DNA from: Dryocosmus kuriphilus | Lineage: Eukaryota; Arthropoda; Insecta; Hymenoptera; Cynipidae | DNA: 64,000 bases | Reading direction: 5' to 3' | Assembly: GCA_038277395.1 (NCBI GenBank) | Contig: CM076193.1 | Location: forward strand, 173,826,711 to 173,890,710 | The notes under the pieces: generated by a model | The model's input: the letters and a program-made list of their open reading frames with translations, nothing else | Databases searched by the model: none | Told to the model about the DNA's origin: nothing | Made by a program: the position numbers and the translations under genes | In this document: positions 11,286 through 22,500 of the stretch, one piece after another | Layout: every line of letters begins with the position of its first letter | How positions within the stretch are numbered: position 1 is the first letter of the stretch

Positions 11286-13574
11286 TTTATTTCTTTTTTT
11301 TTTTGCAAGAGGAGGTGGAAATCCTTTTTGCGGACTGAGTATGTGACTCGGCCTAAAAACGCGGCCCCTACCCACTAAAACCACCTCCTCTTTCCTGCCA
11401 ACCCATGAACCCGGAATCCGCTTTCGCATTACTTCAGGTTCATGGGTTATAGGCTTATGTCACCGTGCTTCGGCTTCTCAACGTTTATCTTCCTGTTTTG
11501 TCCTGTCTTGTTGTCCGCATGTAGTTGCTTCTATTCTTCAGGGGATACGCGTCGTCCTTGGCAGAAGAGGCAAAAAATTTCTCTTCTCGGGCTCGCCGGC
11601 TTCCAACCCTGTAAGTTATTTCCTTGCTTCTGCCCACGCCGGCTCTCCTGCTCTTCTTTCTTCTTTTGTCGGAGGACGGATTCAATGTACTGTGCCACCG
11701 AGTCCCAGTACTCCCTGTTTTAAAAGCATGAACTTTATAATGCTGTCTGGCGTCACTGCTTCTTCGAGGTCACCCTCGAGGTCCATTCTTTTTCTGTCCA
11801 TCGATTGCATCAAGAGAATGTGTGCTCTGCATCATCTTCCACCCCTGGACAGTAGTCGCAGTTTGGGCTGTTTTTCTTTTGCCTACGGTATAAGTATGCA
11901 TTGAAGTGGCCATGGCCCGATAGGAATTGGATGAGGTAATAATTTACCTCTCCGTGCTTCCTACTAATCCATGGAGCTATCGAGTCGATCAGCTTGGCCG
12001 TCCACCTACCTCTGTTCTCAGTATTCCATTACCTTTGCCACTCTTGGATGGTTGTAATCCTCTCTTCTGTCAGAAGCTCTTTCCTTCCGTCTATCATTTT
12101 TGCTTCGTATATCTTTTTCTTCTCGTACGCTAGCAGCTCTATCGGGATAGTGCTTGAGATGACCAGGACTGCTGGTCCTGACACCGTACTGTAAGCGCTT
12201 GACACTCGAAGAGCTCCTCTCCTTTGCACGGTCATCAGCTGGTTTCGGTATTTTTCCACCTTGTGGGCGTCTGCCCATACCTCTGATCTATAGAGCATGA
12301 TGGAATGGGCTACGCTCATGAGGATCTTCCGTTTACTGCTCCTTGGTCCTGATGCATTTGGCATTAGCCTTGTTAGCATGGCTATCATGGTTTCTGCCTT
12401 AGTAGCAGCTCTGCAGATCTGAGTCCAGAAGGTGAGTTTCTCATCAATCATTGTGCCCAGGTATTTCAGTGCTTGGACGGCCTCAATATTGTGGCCCGAA
12501 ATCTCTGTTTTAAAAGGTTTCGTAAAGGTCCTTTGGTGCGTTAGAACCAACATCTCGGTCTTTTTCCTTGCGAGTTCAAGGCCATGCTCTTGCAGCCATC
12601 CATCTATTAGCATGGATACGTGTGCTACTTTTTCTCGCGCCGCTCCCTCCGTTCTGGCTCTGATGATGGCTGCTAGGTCGTCCGCGAAACCCACCAGTTT
12701 TGTATCCTCGGGCATATCAAGGGTCAGGACACCATCATAGACCGCATTCCAGAGATCCGGGCCAAGCACTGAACCCTGAGCTAGGCCCACTGTGATCTTG
12801 ACGTTTCTGGGGTCTTCGGTCGTGTTACACCTTAGGGTATCTGTTATCTAGATAGTCACAGATAATCCTTCTGATGTAAGCTGGAACTCTAAATCGTTTT
12901 TCAATCGCCTTCAGGATATCTACCCACCTGACTGAGTTGAATGCGTTTTTAACGTCAAACGTGATCAGGACACAGACAGATCTGGATCTGTGGTTCCCTT
13001 TCCACGCTCTTTCCGTCTCCTGCAGGATCTCTCTTATGGCACCCACCGTTGATCTGCCGACTCTGAAAACGTATTGGTTTTCTGACAGGCCCCCTGCAGC
13101 TAAAACTGCCGCTCTTAGTCTGGCGCGCACAAGCTTTTCAAAAAGCTTGCCCGCAACATCCAGTATGCATAAGGGCCTGTACGATGCTGGGGTAATAGGC
13201 GGGCCCTTCCCTTTGTCAAAAATCACTAATCTTTGTATTTTCCACCTAGTACTAAAAAATCCCGCCAATAAACATGTGTTAGACATATTTAGGAGCAAAA
13301 AAGGGTACTTCTTCACTATGGCTTTGTATACATTGGTCGATATGCCATCTGGCCCCGGTGCTTTGCCATTTTTGAGGCTAGAGGTCGCCGCGCGTAGTTC
13401 CTCTACTGTAAATAGTGGTGTCTCATCTGTGGACGGTATCTCGACCTTGGCTCTCTCCTGGTGTTTGAGGAATATCGTCTCTATGGTTTTCTGCATTTCA
13501 GATGGGTCCATTCTTCCCACTGGTGCTCGTCCGTACAGCTTTCCAGTAACAATCTGGTAACCCAGTCCCCAAGG
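11286..13574 (-). mobile_element. R1-type LINE, 5'-truncated, with 14-bp target duplication
   Basis: Minus-strand non-LTR retrotransposon. Its 3' end is the T-rich run at about 11286-11305 (an A tail on its own strand) and its 5' truncation is at 13574. A perfect 14-bp direct repeat, ACTACATTATACTT, flanks it (11272-11285 and 13575-13588). It carries RT segments and, at about 11860-11810, a cysteine/histidine block reading CDYCPGVEDDAEHTF, the zinc knuckle typical of R1-clade C-termini. Frameshifts break the ORF, so this is a dead copy. Confidence 0.88.
12029..13520 (-). pseudogene. R1-clade reverse transcriptase, two frames
   Basis: The first segment (13520-12825) has the RT entry motif GKAPGPDGIS, PASYRPLCILD, and ENQYVFRVGRSTVGAI with FDVKNAFNSVRW. 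The second (12790-12029) has GLAQGSVLGPDLWN, then FADDLAAII (the catalytic FADD), KKTEMLVL and KYLGTMID, followed by the connection region. These blocks and their order are those of R1-like RTs. A frameshift separates the segments around 12790-12825. The endonuclease is missing because the copy is 5'-truncated. Confidence 0.85.
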
Positions 13575-13875
13575 ACTACATTATACTTGCATTGATATAA
13601 TATGTAAAGGTTTGCGCATTCAAATATTCTGTATACTCAAATTTTTCAACATATCTTGTAGAACTTTGAAGGTTCAAATGAAGCTTCAGTAAAAATTATA
13701 GAAATTTTTGATTCAAGCATCAGATTCCTCCAAATTGTAAAAGATTATTCAAACTGTGCGCAGTGGTATCAGTTTAAACAAACTGTGGAACTAATTTCTT
13801 CTCCTTGAAGCTAACACAATAATCATGCAAAGCTCACAACGATTGGTGACCAGATAGCGACTGTAGTTCGTGTTA
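13575..13875 (+). other. Unit 1: conserved upstream region
   Basis: This stretch matches 2161-2420 and 38610-38870 in order and orientation. It begins with the last codons of the Penelope-like remnant and leads to the core promoter. Its conservation across units shows the Penelope insertion was already upstream of exon 1 before the locus was duplicated. Confidence 0.65.
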
Positions 13876-13876
13876 A

Positions 13877-13935
13877 TATATATACGTGAAATACTTCGTA
13901 AATACATTAGTCAGTTTCTCCCCTAACTGGTAAAA
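13877..13935 (+). promoter_or_regulatory. Candidate core promoter and 5' UTR of unit 1
   Basis: A TATATATA stretch (13877-13884) is followed about 30 bases on by TCAGT (13911-13915), the arthropod initiator pentamer. The ATG comes 21 bases later at 13936. Unit 2 keeps the same layout (TGTATATGTA near 38907, TCAGT at 38943-38947, ATG at 38968). In unit 3 the initiator has changed to TCTGT (60447-60451). The spacing fits a TATA/Inr promoter; transcription itself is inferred. Confidence 0.55.
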
Positions 13936-13990
13936 ATGAGAGCCGTTCATGCTGTGGTCTTATCTTTGGCGTTTTCCTTTAATACTATAG
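13936..13990 (+). CDS. Unit 1 exon 1: signal peptide of secreted protein family
   Basis: Encodes MRAVHAVVLSLAFSFNTIG, a classic signal peptide with a positive N-terminus and hydrophobic core, ending in phase 1 at a GT donor (gtaact). Paralogous exons lie at 38968-39022 and 60472-60526 and differ at a few residues only. Joined to 18073-18156 and 33450-34015, each bounded by consensus splice sites in phase 1, it gives an uninterrupted frame of 705 nt (234 residues plus stop). Cleavage near the exon junction would release a protein of about 216 residues. I do not recognise the family. Secretion is inferred from the leader; any gland, venom or effector role would be speculation. It is the only unit whose three main exons all look intact. 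Confidence 0.7.
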
Positions 13991-14100
13991 GTAACTATGA
14001 TAATTCAATATATTTATAATTTTAATTTCATTTTTTGCTGTCCACAAATAACAATTTGTCCTGTTTAATCTGCATTCTATCCTAAATGCTTTTTTTCTCA

Positions 14101-14283
14101 AATTTATATGAATTAAGAGTCCGAAATGGGCACGAGCGTAATCAGAATTTAATCTGGTGGAATCTGGAATGCGCGCGTTGTAAAAAAACGGAATCTAAAA
14201 GATATTATTATTATTTAAAGGTGAAAGTATTATTTGAGCTTGGTACATATAGAGAGTATATTCTAGGGATGCCTAAGCACTAA
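14101..14283 (+). CDS. Unit 1 exon 2 candidate: alternative short C-terminus
   Basis: Open from just after a T-rich stretch to TAA at 14281-14283. In the phase set by exon 1 it reads LYELRVRN... then IWWNLECARCKK and a tyrosine/lysine-rich tail ending GMPKH, about 60 residues. A related sequence follows exon 1 in unit 3 (60651-60808) with IWWNP and ARCKKKESKRYYC; the start is also seen in unit 2 (about 39130). The acceptor AG present in unit 3 (ttctcag) is AA here, so this exon may no longer be used. It would end a short isoform of about 80 residues instead of joining exon 3. Paralogue conservation supports a real exon, at least ancestrally. Confidence 0.45.
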   Translation, partial: NLYELRVRNGHERNQNLIWWNLECARCKKTESKRYYYYLKVKVLFELGTYREYILGMPKH

Positions 14284-14873
14284 TGAGAAAGCTGCAAATT
14301 ATATTTTTTAGATAACATTTAGTTGACAATTAGAACCTATCGGTAACCACCTTTTTTTAGATTGGCCGGCACAAAGTATCGACGGAGCTACAGAATTTAA
14401 AAAAGTTCAACTCTGAAGCTCCCTCGGTACTTTTCGTGTACGAAAACAGTAAAACGTGGTAACGGTTTAAAAAACGCAAAAAATAAAAGAATTTTAGCTT
14501 TTTATTTAGTTAGTCTGAATACATTTTTTTTCAATTTACCTAGATGAAAAATTCATGGAATTGAACTGAATCTCGAAAACTTGATTACTTAACAGAATTA
14601 CCGTAACCGAATCATTCTTCTTCATTAATTGGATTTTTATACATTACAGAGTTACTTAAAAGATAAGGAAAATTATATTAAATTGTCTTTTACTGACTGT
14701 GCCGCGCAATCTTTAACAAATATTTTACTCTTTGATATTTCTGATTATTTGGAGGCTGTGTGTAACAAATCTCGCAAATACGAAAAGTTTTCAAATCCGA
14801 GATCAGTAATATTCATCCTTCCACCCTATTTTTTAAGAATAAATAAAGTGCTATTATCACAAAAAAGAAATAC
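14284..14873 (+). other. Unit 1 intron with one lone ORF
   Basis: Intronic sequence with partial matches to 39230-39290 and 60810-60960. An ORF at 14629-14883 (84 codons, with two cysteines) follows a TACATTACAG that resembles an acceptor, but its frame does not fit the phase-1 exons and I found no paralogue in the other units. I do not call it a gene. Confidence 0.35.
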
Positions 14874-16300
14874 AATACACTAAATATAAGAGCCATTTAT
14901 CGAGACACGTCATTCCTAAAAAATATCTGTTTTTGTTATTTTGTCAATGTCCCCGTTTAAAAAAAATTAAGATTTTTACTAATATTATATTTCACACATT
15001 CTTGTGTTTCACTCAATTTTTATGCAAGTTAAAAAAGTTATTATAATAATCATTTTTTTTAAATATTACATATATACGTTCTCAAATACGTTTAGTTAAA
15101 ATATTCCATATGTTAATGGTATTAACGGAAGAAAGGATTCTTGAAGTATTTTATGAGGCTTGAGGGATTTTAAGGGTTTGAGCACTTTAAAGGGCTTTAA
15201 AGGATTTACGAGTTTTAAGGAATTCAGGGGCTTTAAATTTTTAAGGGAAATATTAATTTTAAGGTATTTTTTTAAAGGGATTTTAAGATATTTTAACGAT
15301 TTTTCAGAGATTAAAGCAATTTAAAGAACTTTAGGAGTTTTAAGGGTCTAGGGAGTCTTAATGAGTTCAAAATTTTTTTAAGGTTCATGGCATTTTAAGA
15401 GATTTAAAGAATTTAGGATGTTTTGGAGTTTTAAGACTTTTAGAGGATTTTAAGGGCTTTAATAGTAAAAAGGATTAAAGGTTCTTAAGAGTTTTAAGAC
15501 GGATGTATTGGGAATTTGCAGATATTTTCTGAGGAATTTGAGAGATCTAAGGGATTTAGCTTAATAATTATTAGGATTTTAAGGATATTAATACACTAAA
15601 TATAGCAGCCATTTACCGAGACACGTCATTCCTAAAAAACATCCGTTTTCGTTATTTTCTCAATATACCCGTTTAAAAAAATGGAGATTTTTACTAATAT
15701 TATAATTCTCACATTTGCCTGTTTCACAAGATTTGGATGCAAGTGTAAAAAATTATTATAATAATTATCTTTTAAAAATATTACACATATATTTTCTCAA
15801 ATACGTTTACTTAAAATATTCTATATTTTAATGGTATTAACGGAATAAAGGATTTGGGGCAATTTATGAGATTTCAGAGATTTTAAGTGTTGAACACTTT
15901 AATGGCCTCTAAAGCCTTTAAGAGTTTTAGGTATTCAGGGGCTTTAAATTTTTAAGGAAAATAGTTGTTTTAAGGGATGTTAAGACACTTCAAGGACTTT
16001 TAAGGGATTAAGTCGATTTAAAGGAATTTAAGAGTTTTAAGTCGACCGAAGGATCTTAAGCAGTTTAAAAATTTTGTAAGCATCATCGAATTTTAAGATA
16101 TTTAAAGAATTTAGTGTATTTTGGATTTTAAAGACTTTGGAGGATTCTAATGGCTTTAATGGTATGAAGCGTTAAAGATTCTTAAGAGTTTTAACACATT
16201 TATGGATTTTTAAAGGTTTTAAGGGATTTAAGTGTTTTAAGAAATTTTAAGGCACCTAAAGGATTTAATGGATTTGGAGAGTGTAAACATTTTTGTGGGT
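14874..16300 (+). repeat. Direct tandem duplication of ~713 bp
   Basis: 14874-15587 and 15588-16300 align end to end, starting 'acactaaatat' and including 'gagacacgtcattcctaaaaa' near the start of each. They then run through the same AT-rich spacer into the TTTTAAGG words. Divergence is moderate, so the duplication is not recent. Confidence 0.75.
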
Positions 16301-17640
16301 ATTGAATGTTTTAAGAAATTTAAAGGACTCAAACGATTTGAAGGGTATATCAAGCTTTAAGGGATTTTATTGTTTTGGCAGGCTTAAAGGTTTTTAAGGT
16401 TTTAAGGCATTTTAATTGTTTCGGGAACTTTAAAGAATTTTAAGGGGGTTTAAATCATTGAATATTGTGACAAACGCAAAGCAGTAGGTTTAAAAATTAA
16501 ATCAGAATTCACAGATTCAAAGATTTCATACGAATTAGGCGATTTTTAAGGTTTAATTTATTCAAGATATTCAAAGGCTTTTAAGGGATTTTAATGGCGC
16601 TTAATGCATTTTAAAGTTTTTATTATATTTAAAGGTATTTAAGATACTTTAAGGCTTTTTAAGGGCTTATAAAATATTTAAAAGGCTTAATGTATTTTAA
16701 GCGGTTTAAGAAGTTTATGGTATTGAAAGCATTTAGTGGTTTTATGGGTTTTAAAGCTTTAATGTATTTTGTGAGTTTGCGCGTTTGAATGGTTTTAAGG
16801 AATTTTACGAAATTTAATATTGTAATACGTTCAGAGCAGTATCTTTAAGAATTAAATCAGAATTCAGCTACTCAGCAATCTCAAGAGGATTAAGGGACTT
16901 TAATCGCTTTTAAGGAATTTTAAGGGTTTTCAGAGCTTTTGAAACAATTTAAAGACATTTAAAGTGTTTACCGGGATTATTTTATATAAAGGAGTTTAAG
17001 GAATTTATGTACCATTCTACAAGTGTTTTAAGAGGTTTCAAATTTTTAAGTAATTTTAAGGATTTTCCAGGTTTTTAAGAGATTTTAGGGACTTTTAGGG
17101 GATTTAAAGGACCTTAAGGTATTATGTATTTTGAGGGTTTTAAGGAGTTTGAAGGAAGAAGGAAATTGAATAGTTTTAGGTATTTAAGTGTTTCAAGGAT
17201 TGCTAAGGGATGTATAAAGAATTTAAAGGTATTTTCTGAGGAATTTGAGATATATAAGGGATTTTGATTATGAATTGTTAGGATTTTAAGGACATTAAAG
17301 TTTTAAAAGGCTGAGTGGTTTGAAGGGGCCTGTAGAATTTAACTAATTTGAAGGGTTTTAAGAGAATTGAAGGGTTTCAATGAATTGTTAGGGATTTAAA
17401 GGATTTGAGGGATTTTAAGGAATTTTATGTATTCTAAACAATTTTAAGGGAATAATGCATTTTGTCAGATTTAAGGAGCTTAGGGGATTGAACGAATTTG
17501 AATGTTTTTATGATTTTAAGTGTCTTGAGGCATTTTACGAATTTTTAGGTATCTAGATTTTTTAAGGAGCTTCAAGGTATTTTAAAGGTTTAAGGGGCTC
17601 TTAAGCGGTTTAAGAAATTTAACGGAACATGCGATTGACC
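14874..17640 (+). repeat. Degenerate TTTTAAGG-rich intronic tract
   Basis: About 2.5 kb in which short words such as TTTTAAGG, GGATTTTAAG and GGGTTTAA recur with variable spacing. One strand is strongly poor in C. A larger duplication lies inside (14874-15587 against 15588-16300), and an unrelated-looking spacer containing ATTAAATCAGAATTCA recurs at about 16500 and 16850. The same tract is in unit 2 (44240-44803 and 49766-50290), split there by an LTR element. It resembles a decayed minisatellite. No coding potential is visible. Confidence 0.8.
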
Positions 17641-18072
17641 TGAAAAAATAAATGTTTACAAAATAATTTTTTCCACGTTTTCATTACTTTTTGAAATATT
17701 TAAGGAATTCGTTTCTTACAAAATATTTTTCTCCGAGGGAAACTTTTTGGATTCTATGGTGAGCGGCTTGAGCAAGTAAAATTCCACTTTTAATCAATTT
17801 TTGATAAATATTTGGACCTTTCATTGAAATAAGAAATGTAGTTTTTCTCAAAAAGAGTCCCGAAGATTTTTTCCTTTTGGACTCAAAATGATCGTGATGG
17901 TTTCCGATTGTGGTTCTCGGTTGATGTCAGCCTAGATCCACCCTAGCCTTTAATGTAAATATTCGTAAATTTCATACGCCACATTACATTAGACTTACAC
18001 CCAAAATTTTGTGATCCATTAACGTTACCGTTACCTTCAAAATAAATAACGCCCTTTTCATTACAATATTAG
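17641..18072 (+). other. Conserved intron segment before exon 3
   Basis: Aligns with 50290-50735 in unit 2, ending at the acceptor AG at 18071-18072. It is non-coding in both units, with matching landmarks such as 'tttttggattctatggtgag' and 'atgtcagcctagatccacc'. This supports an ancient duplication of the whole gene including introns. Confidence 0.65.
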
Positions 18073-18156
18073 GTGCGGAGGGTTCTGGACGATTCGATCT
18101 GAATGTTCGACTGGACCATAATGGTGAACCAATAAGGGACACACCCGAAAATGCTG
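18073..18156 (+). CDS. Unit 1 exon 3: start of the mature secreted protein
   Basis: An 84-nt exon between an AG acceptor (18071-18072) and a perfect GTAAGT donor (18157). It is phase 1 at both ends, so it joins exon 1 and the last exon in frame. It encodes GAEGSGRFDLNVRLDHNGEP and eight further residues rich in charge. The unit 2 copy (50736-50819) has the same length, borders and phase. Between the two I count 13 nucleotide differences, 10 changing the residue and 3 silent, with no indel. The exon has no domain I recognise. Confidence 0.68.
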
Positions 18157-18276
18157 GTAAGTAAATAGGCGGCTGGGTTTCGGATCAATTTTTCAGCTCA
18201 GATATGTAAAAATAATTCAAAGCCCTTCCTACGTATTTGTGAGGTCCAATAATATCCAAAATTTGAAGCATATATA

Positions 18277-18303
18277 TTTATATATATATATATACATATA
18301 TAT
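18277..18303. repeat. AT dinucleotide run
   Basis: A short (TA)n microsatellite in the intron of unit 1. Confidence 0.8.
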
Positions 18304-18552
18304 AAACAAAATAATTATTCTTAACAGTAAAGTTCCTTCTGCATGTCCCACTTCTTGTCTTCCTTTCTTCCCTATCGACATTTCTACTATTGACAGACGA
18401 CGCTCGCCTTTTTGACGAAAATTGAAGATCTTTTCACGTGGTTTTAAATCTGTGTTCTACATAACCAGATGCGGAGTTACTATCGTAAAAACTTTTCTAA
18501 AAAAAAGTTTTTCATGTAACATAAATATCAGTCTCTTTACGTACGAGGAAAG

Positions 18553-18822
18553 TTAATTAAAAATAATATTCGGAATACGTTCATATCCGCTTACATTGTA
18601 TGCACTATGTATTTTTGGTAGGGCTTGAAACACATTTTTCGCAGCTTCCCTTTCGTATTTTGAAGGTCGATAGCTGCTAAGAAAATGAACGTGATAAATA
18701 ATGTACACACTGAGCACACACATACGTGAAATATCATCTGCGATCTCGAACAGTTTTGCGCAAGCAATTTTTAGTAATATTTTCTGGCCATTACACAGTT
18801 GCTCATCTGTAGGCTCTGTCAT
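18553..18822 (-). CDS. Antisense ORF shared by units 1 and 2, unknown
   Basis: Minus-strand ORF of 89 codons inside the intron. Its C-terminal part (about 65 residues) is also open in unit 2 at 52141-52338. Shared residues include RPSKYEREAAK, then VF, A, PKI, VSGYE, and both end NIIFN before the stop. Upstream on the same strand (18830-18950) there is further peptide-like sequence (NVPLTADVVKAMG) in shifted frames. It could be the last exon of a separate antisense gene or of an older mobile element. I do not recognise the protein. Confidence 0.4.
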   Translation of the reverse strand: MTEPTDEQLCNGQKILLKIACAKLFEIADDISRMCVLSVYIIYHVHFLSSYRPSKYEREAAKNVFQALPKIHSAYNVSGYERIPNIIFN

Positions 18823-18959
18823 CAGAAATTTTTTTTAAAAATTCCTTGCTTTCTCCATGTCGTGGTCAGTGACCCATTGCTTTAACTACATCTGCAGTTA
18901 ATGGCACATTTCGACTGAAGCTATAGAAAGAAAACGATATATGGTAATTAAGTTCACGT

Positions 18960-19204
18960 CATGTTTCTGCATGAGGAATACTTTACGCGATAATCAAACT
19001 ATTTTATTTTTCTGAGTTTGGTGAACGTTGTATGTTGGCCTTTACTCTGTGCGCGAGTGAAAAGCAACGGATATAGGGGCTCACTCCAGAATTCCGATTG
19101 GAACTATCCAACGTTTGCTGTTGAGTGAGCCAATTCATAAATTGAGAGTATAATGATTTAACGATAATAATTTTCCTATGGGGGTGATCCTCCTATAGTA
19201 AGCA
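18960..19204. other. Spacer left of the fold-back element
   Basis: Contains a short inverted pair 'ggctcact ... agtgagcc' (about 19078-19129) and a 'ttcctatggggg' motif (about 19175) also found in unit 2 at about 52360. That motif marks the pre-insertion continuation of the unit. No gene is seen. Confidence 0.4.
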
Positions 19205-19515
19205 GTTGAGCGAGGAAAGTTCGACGCCACCCACGACAAGCCTCGCGCTGTCACAGACGGATGACGCCACTATTTCTCAGTGGTACATATCCGTGCTAAG
19301 TTATCGACAGTCGGTGTTACCCTTGTACCGTAAGGTAGGGCTCCACCACAACAAACATCTTTTTTTCGACGACAGATGGCGCCAATGTCTGTTATCGGCT
19401 GTCGGTATTATGCTCTATCGGTAAAGTAGGAACACTGAGGCAGGTAATTACCATATATAGCACCCCTGCAAGCTTTGCGAGAACGCCGCATTCTTTATTA
19501 CTATTAAGGTTATAT
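19205..19515. repeat. Left terminal inverted repeat, outer part
   Basis: Inverted match to about 32588-32894. It contains a further internal repetition, 'cgacagtcggtgttaccc' and 'cggctgtcggtattatgc'. The arm resumes at 25333 after the P-type element. Confidence 0.8.
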
Positions 19516-19523
19516 ATTGGAAC
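19516..19523. repeat. 8-bp target duplication of the P-type element (left)
   Basis: ATTGGAAC, repeated exactly at 25325-25332. Eight base pairs is the target-duplication length of the P superfamily. The uninterrupted right arm has the empty site at about 32579-32590. Confidence 0.9.
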
Positions 19524-22500
19524 CACGAAGTAATAATAAGGAGTAGTATCTCCAGTGGTGGGGGTAGGACAGATTCTCGTCCGAGAGTGGTGACATTTTC
19601 GTGAATCGGAACAGCGATACTTCTTGTTTGTCATGCGCATTGATGTTTCCGAATCACGTGATACTCCCCACAAGTCTATTCCCCTCACGCCCCTCACATG
19701 ACGCTTCATGACATTTGAGGTTATATTTCTGTAATTGGTATTTGTTTTGAAAATACAGTTCCACTTAATTGTTTTTTAATTAAAAAGTGAAGGAATATGA
19801 CATCAAGTAAGCAAAAAGAATTTGAAAAAGGTAAATACCATAAAATGACTTTATAATTTTGATACAGTGCTTGATATTCGTGGTTGCATTGAAGAATTTT
19901 CAGTCGGATCTGACACATACATGGTTTCAAATAATTCTTCAACAGCAACAGAATCGAACAAACTGTTGACTTCTTCGGTTTCCAAAATACAATTTTTGAC
20001 GTCCTGCTTACTACAATTTTTATTTTCTTTTAAACTCGAGACTTTCCTCTTCCTCTTTTGTTTCAATGCAATATCTTGTTTTGAGTTGCATTGCACGAGT
20101 ACTTCTGTATTTGTCATCTGACTGCAATCTGCTACATACGAAAGTTTTGCCAATTTTCTTTTCTCCTGCGTTTTCAGTTTCTCCGCATTGTCATTGGTAT
20201 TACTTTGCTTGCATAAGAGGTACATCCTTGTTGTTAAAAAATAAGTTATTATTTTATGCGTAACATGAAAAGCATGTTCCGCACAACCAACAAGTGGAAT
20301 ACAAGGCAACGAATGGATGGCTTCGGTAGCATGGAATAACGTATCCGCATTTAATTGTCCTGATTCTGCTGCTTTTAATATTCCTTCTTCTAAACGAGAT
20401 ATAAGATTGAAAAGTTTATGTGATGGATGTATTAGAAAACCCTTTGATTTTAGAACTATTAATTTATGATTCTCAGGCACAGTTTCAGTTCCTTGGTCCA
20501 AAATTAAACTCTTCTTCCATTCTTCACACTGTAAAGTTTTCTTTTTTACTCTGTAGGCAGAAAATCGCATTGCTTTTCGAGCAACGAATCCTGAAACGTA
20601 AGCCAACACGTAATCTGATGTTGTCAAGTGGAATTGATCAAGATCTTGTAAAATTGCTGTTCCATTAGAAATTTCATTGCAGTTTTCTCCTTTTTCTATT
20701 ATTGCATCAATAAGACCGTGCCATTTCTGTTGCCTTCTGTCGTCATCTGCAATATCTTTTAGGGACAGGATAGAGTCCATTATTTCACCTTTCTGAATAT
20801 TGCAACCTTTAGGTGGCTTAGCTAACGAATATGTGGATACTAGTCTGTACATTTGGATAAAAAGAGCAGAATCAGGATGATCATTTGATCCACAAGCCTC
20901 TCGCATTAAACCAAAGAATCTCTGTAAAAAGAATTTTCGTTATTCAAAAGTAGTATGCAGCATACATTATAATAATTTTAAAATTAAAATATTACCAACC
21001 TCCAGATTGTCTTGGTTTAGTCGGGCAGTCATTAAGTAATTGAAGTCACAATCTTCTACCAGAAATTTACTAATTTCTAATGCTGCACGTAAAGTGACTT
21101 TCAACCCATAAGACGTCGAGTTACTGACAAATTCGTAATTTTTTTTCTTCGCAACTTCTTCCCATTCTTTGAGATACTCCATGCAATTTTCTATCACCTA
21201 AACATACTTATGTCTTTAGACACTGGTATTAATAATATGGAATAATATAATTTTCAGTAATAGATATAACTTACATTCTACTGCTCGTTTCCGGGTTTCA
21301 GACCATGAATGGGCGTCCTGCAGTTCATTGCAGTAATGAATGCCTTTATAGTTTTAGTAAACTTTATCGACGATTCACAATCGATAAGATCAGGATGTTG
21401 ACCTTTGAACATCTCCATACTATCAGCAACTCCAAAGAACTATAAGAATGAAAATAGTTTAAATAATAAATAGGAAAAAAAAGTTAATAGCAAAATAGTT
21501 TAAATACCCACTTGAAATGCTAAAGCCACATTCATCTTTTGAAAAAATTGAGGATCAATATGCTCCTCACGTAATTTGTAATTGATTTTCATTTTGAAAC
21601 CATTAGGGTTTTCAATCTTCAATAATGCATACCAATGTTTTAAAGAAATTTGTCCATTAGGTGTCTGCAATCAGTTAATGGTTTACATTTATAATACATT
21701 GCAATTATTTTCTAATTCGGCTCATTAATTTTAAACTCACCCAAATATTAGTGGCACTCTTCCCACTTTGCATATGAAGCTCCTTAAATTATTTATTAAA
21801 TGAGGGAAGTCTGAAACAAACCATAGTCTCCGTTGTGCGTCAACTATATGCGTGATACTAACTTTCTCAGCAGTCACGCCAAACATGTCCCACATTGACC
21901 GATTCCATGTTGCTCCGTCACAAGCTACACCATCAATTTTTAAACCAGCCCTTTCTGCTAAGATGATACACTCTATTATAAGGTGGTGTAGAATCGTTCC
22001 AGTGGCACTGCCTTTGCTGAGAAAACACCCTAGTGTTTGCATCCATTTTCCTTTAAAAGGTTGAAACATAAAAACTAGGGCGTGATCACCTTTTTTCCCA
22101 GATTGGTGCTTCGGTGTTTGAGCACCTAGATCTGTGAAGCACTCAATTTGTAAACGTTTTCGATTAAAAACCAGGGTTTTCGAAAGTTTCATTTCATCTA
22201 ACAGCAACATTCCTGTAATAAAAAGATATACACTAATATGAAGTTTTAATTCATATTGTACTTTTAAAAAATTCATAAGTACCATGTAAATCAGATCTTT
22301 CCATTGTGGCTGTTTTTTTCGCCAACATTTTAAAAGTACTATCTAAGAAGCAATATGTACCGCCGATAAATTTGATGTACTTATCAAGCGTTCTTATGGA
22401 TGGTAATATTAGAATTTTATGTTTCCTTAGATGAATGTAGGTCTTCCCACTTTTAATTTTAATTAGTAAACATTCGTAAATCCACTGACTGGAGTATCTA

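Noticed and set aside
12937..13560. 207-codon plus-strand ORF
   Set aside because: It is the shadow of the minus-strand R1 reverse transcriptase, which has all the motifs.
14629..14883. Extra exon of unit 1
   Set aside because: Frame does not match the phase-1 exons and no counterpart exists in units 2 or 3.
14874..17640. Interstitial telomere array
   Set aside because: Insect telomeres are TTAGG; the words here are TTTTAAGG-like, irregularly spaced and lack TTAGG runs.
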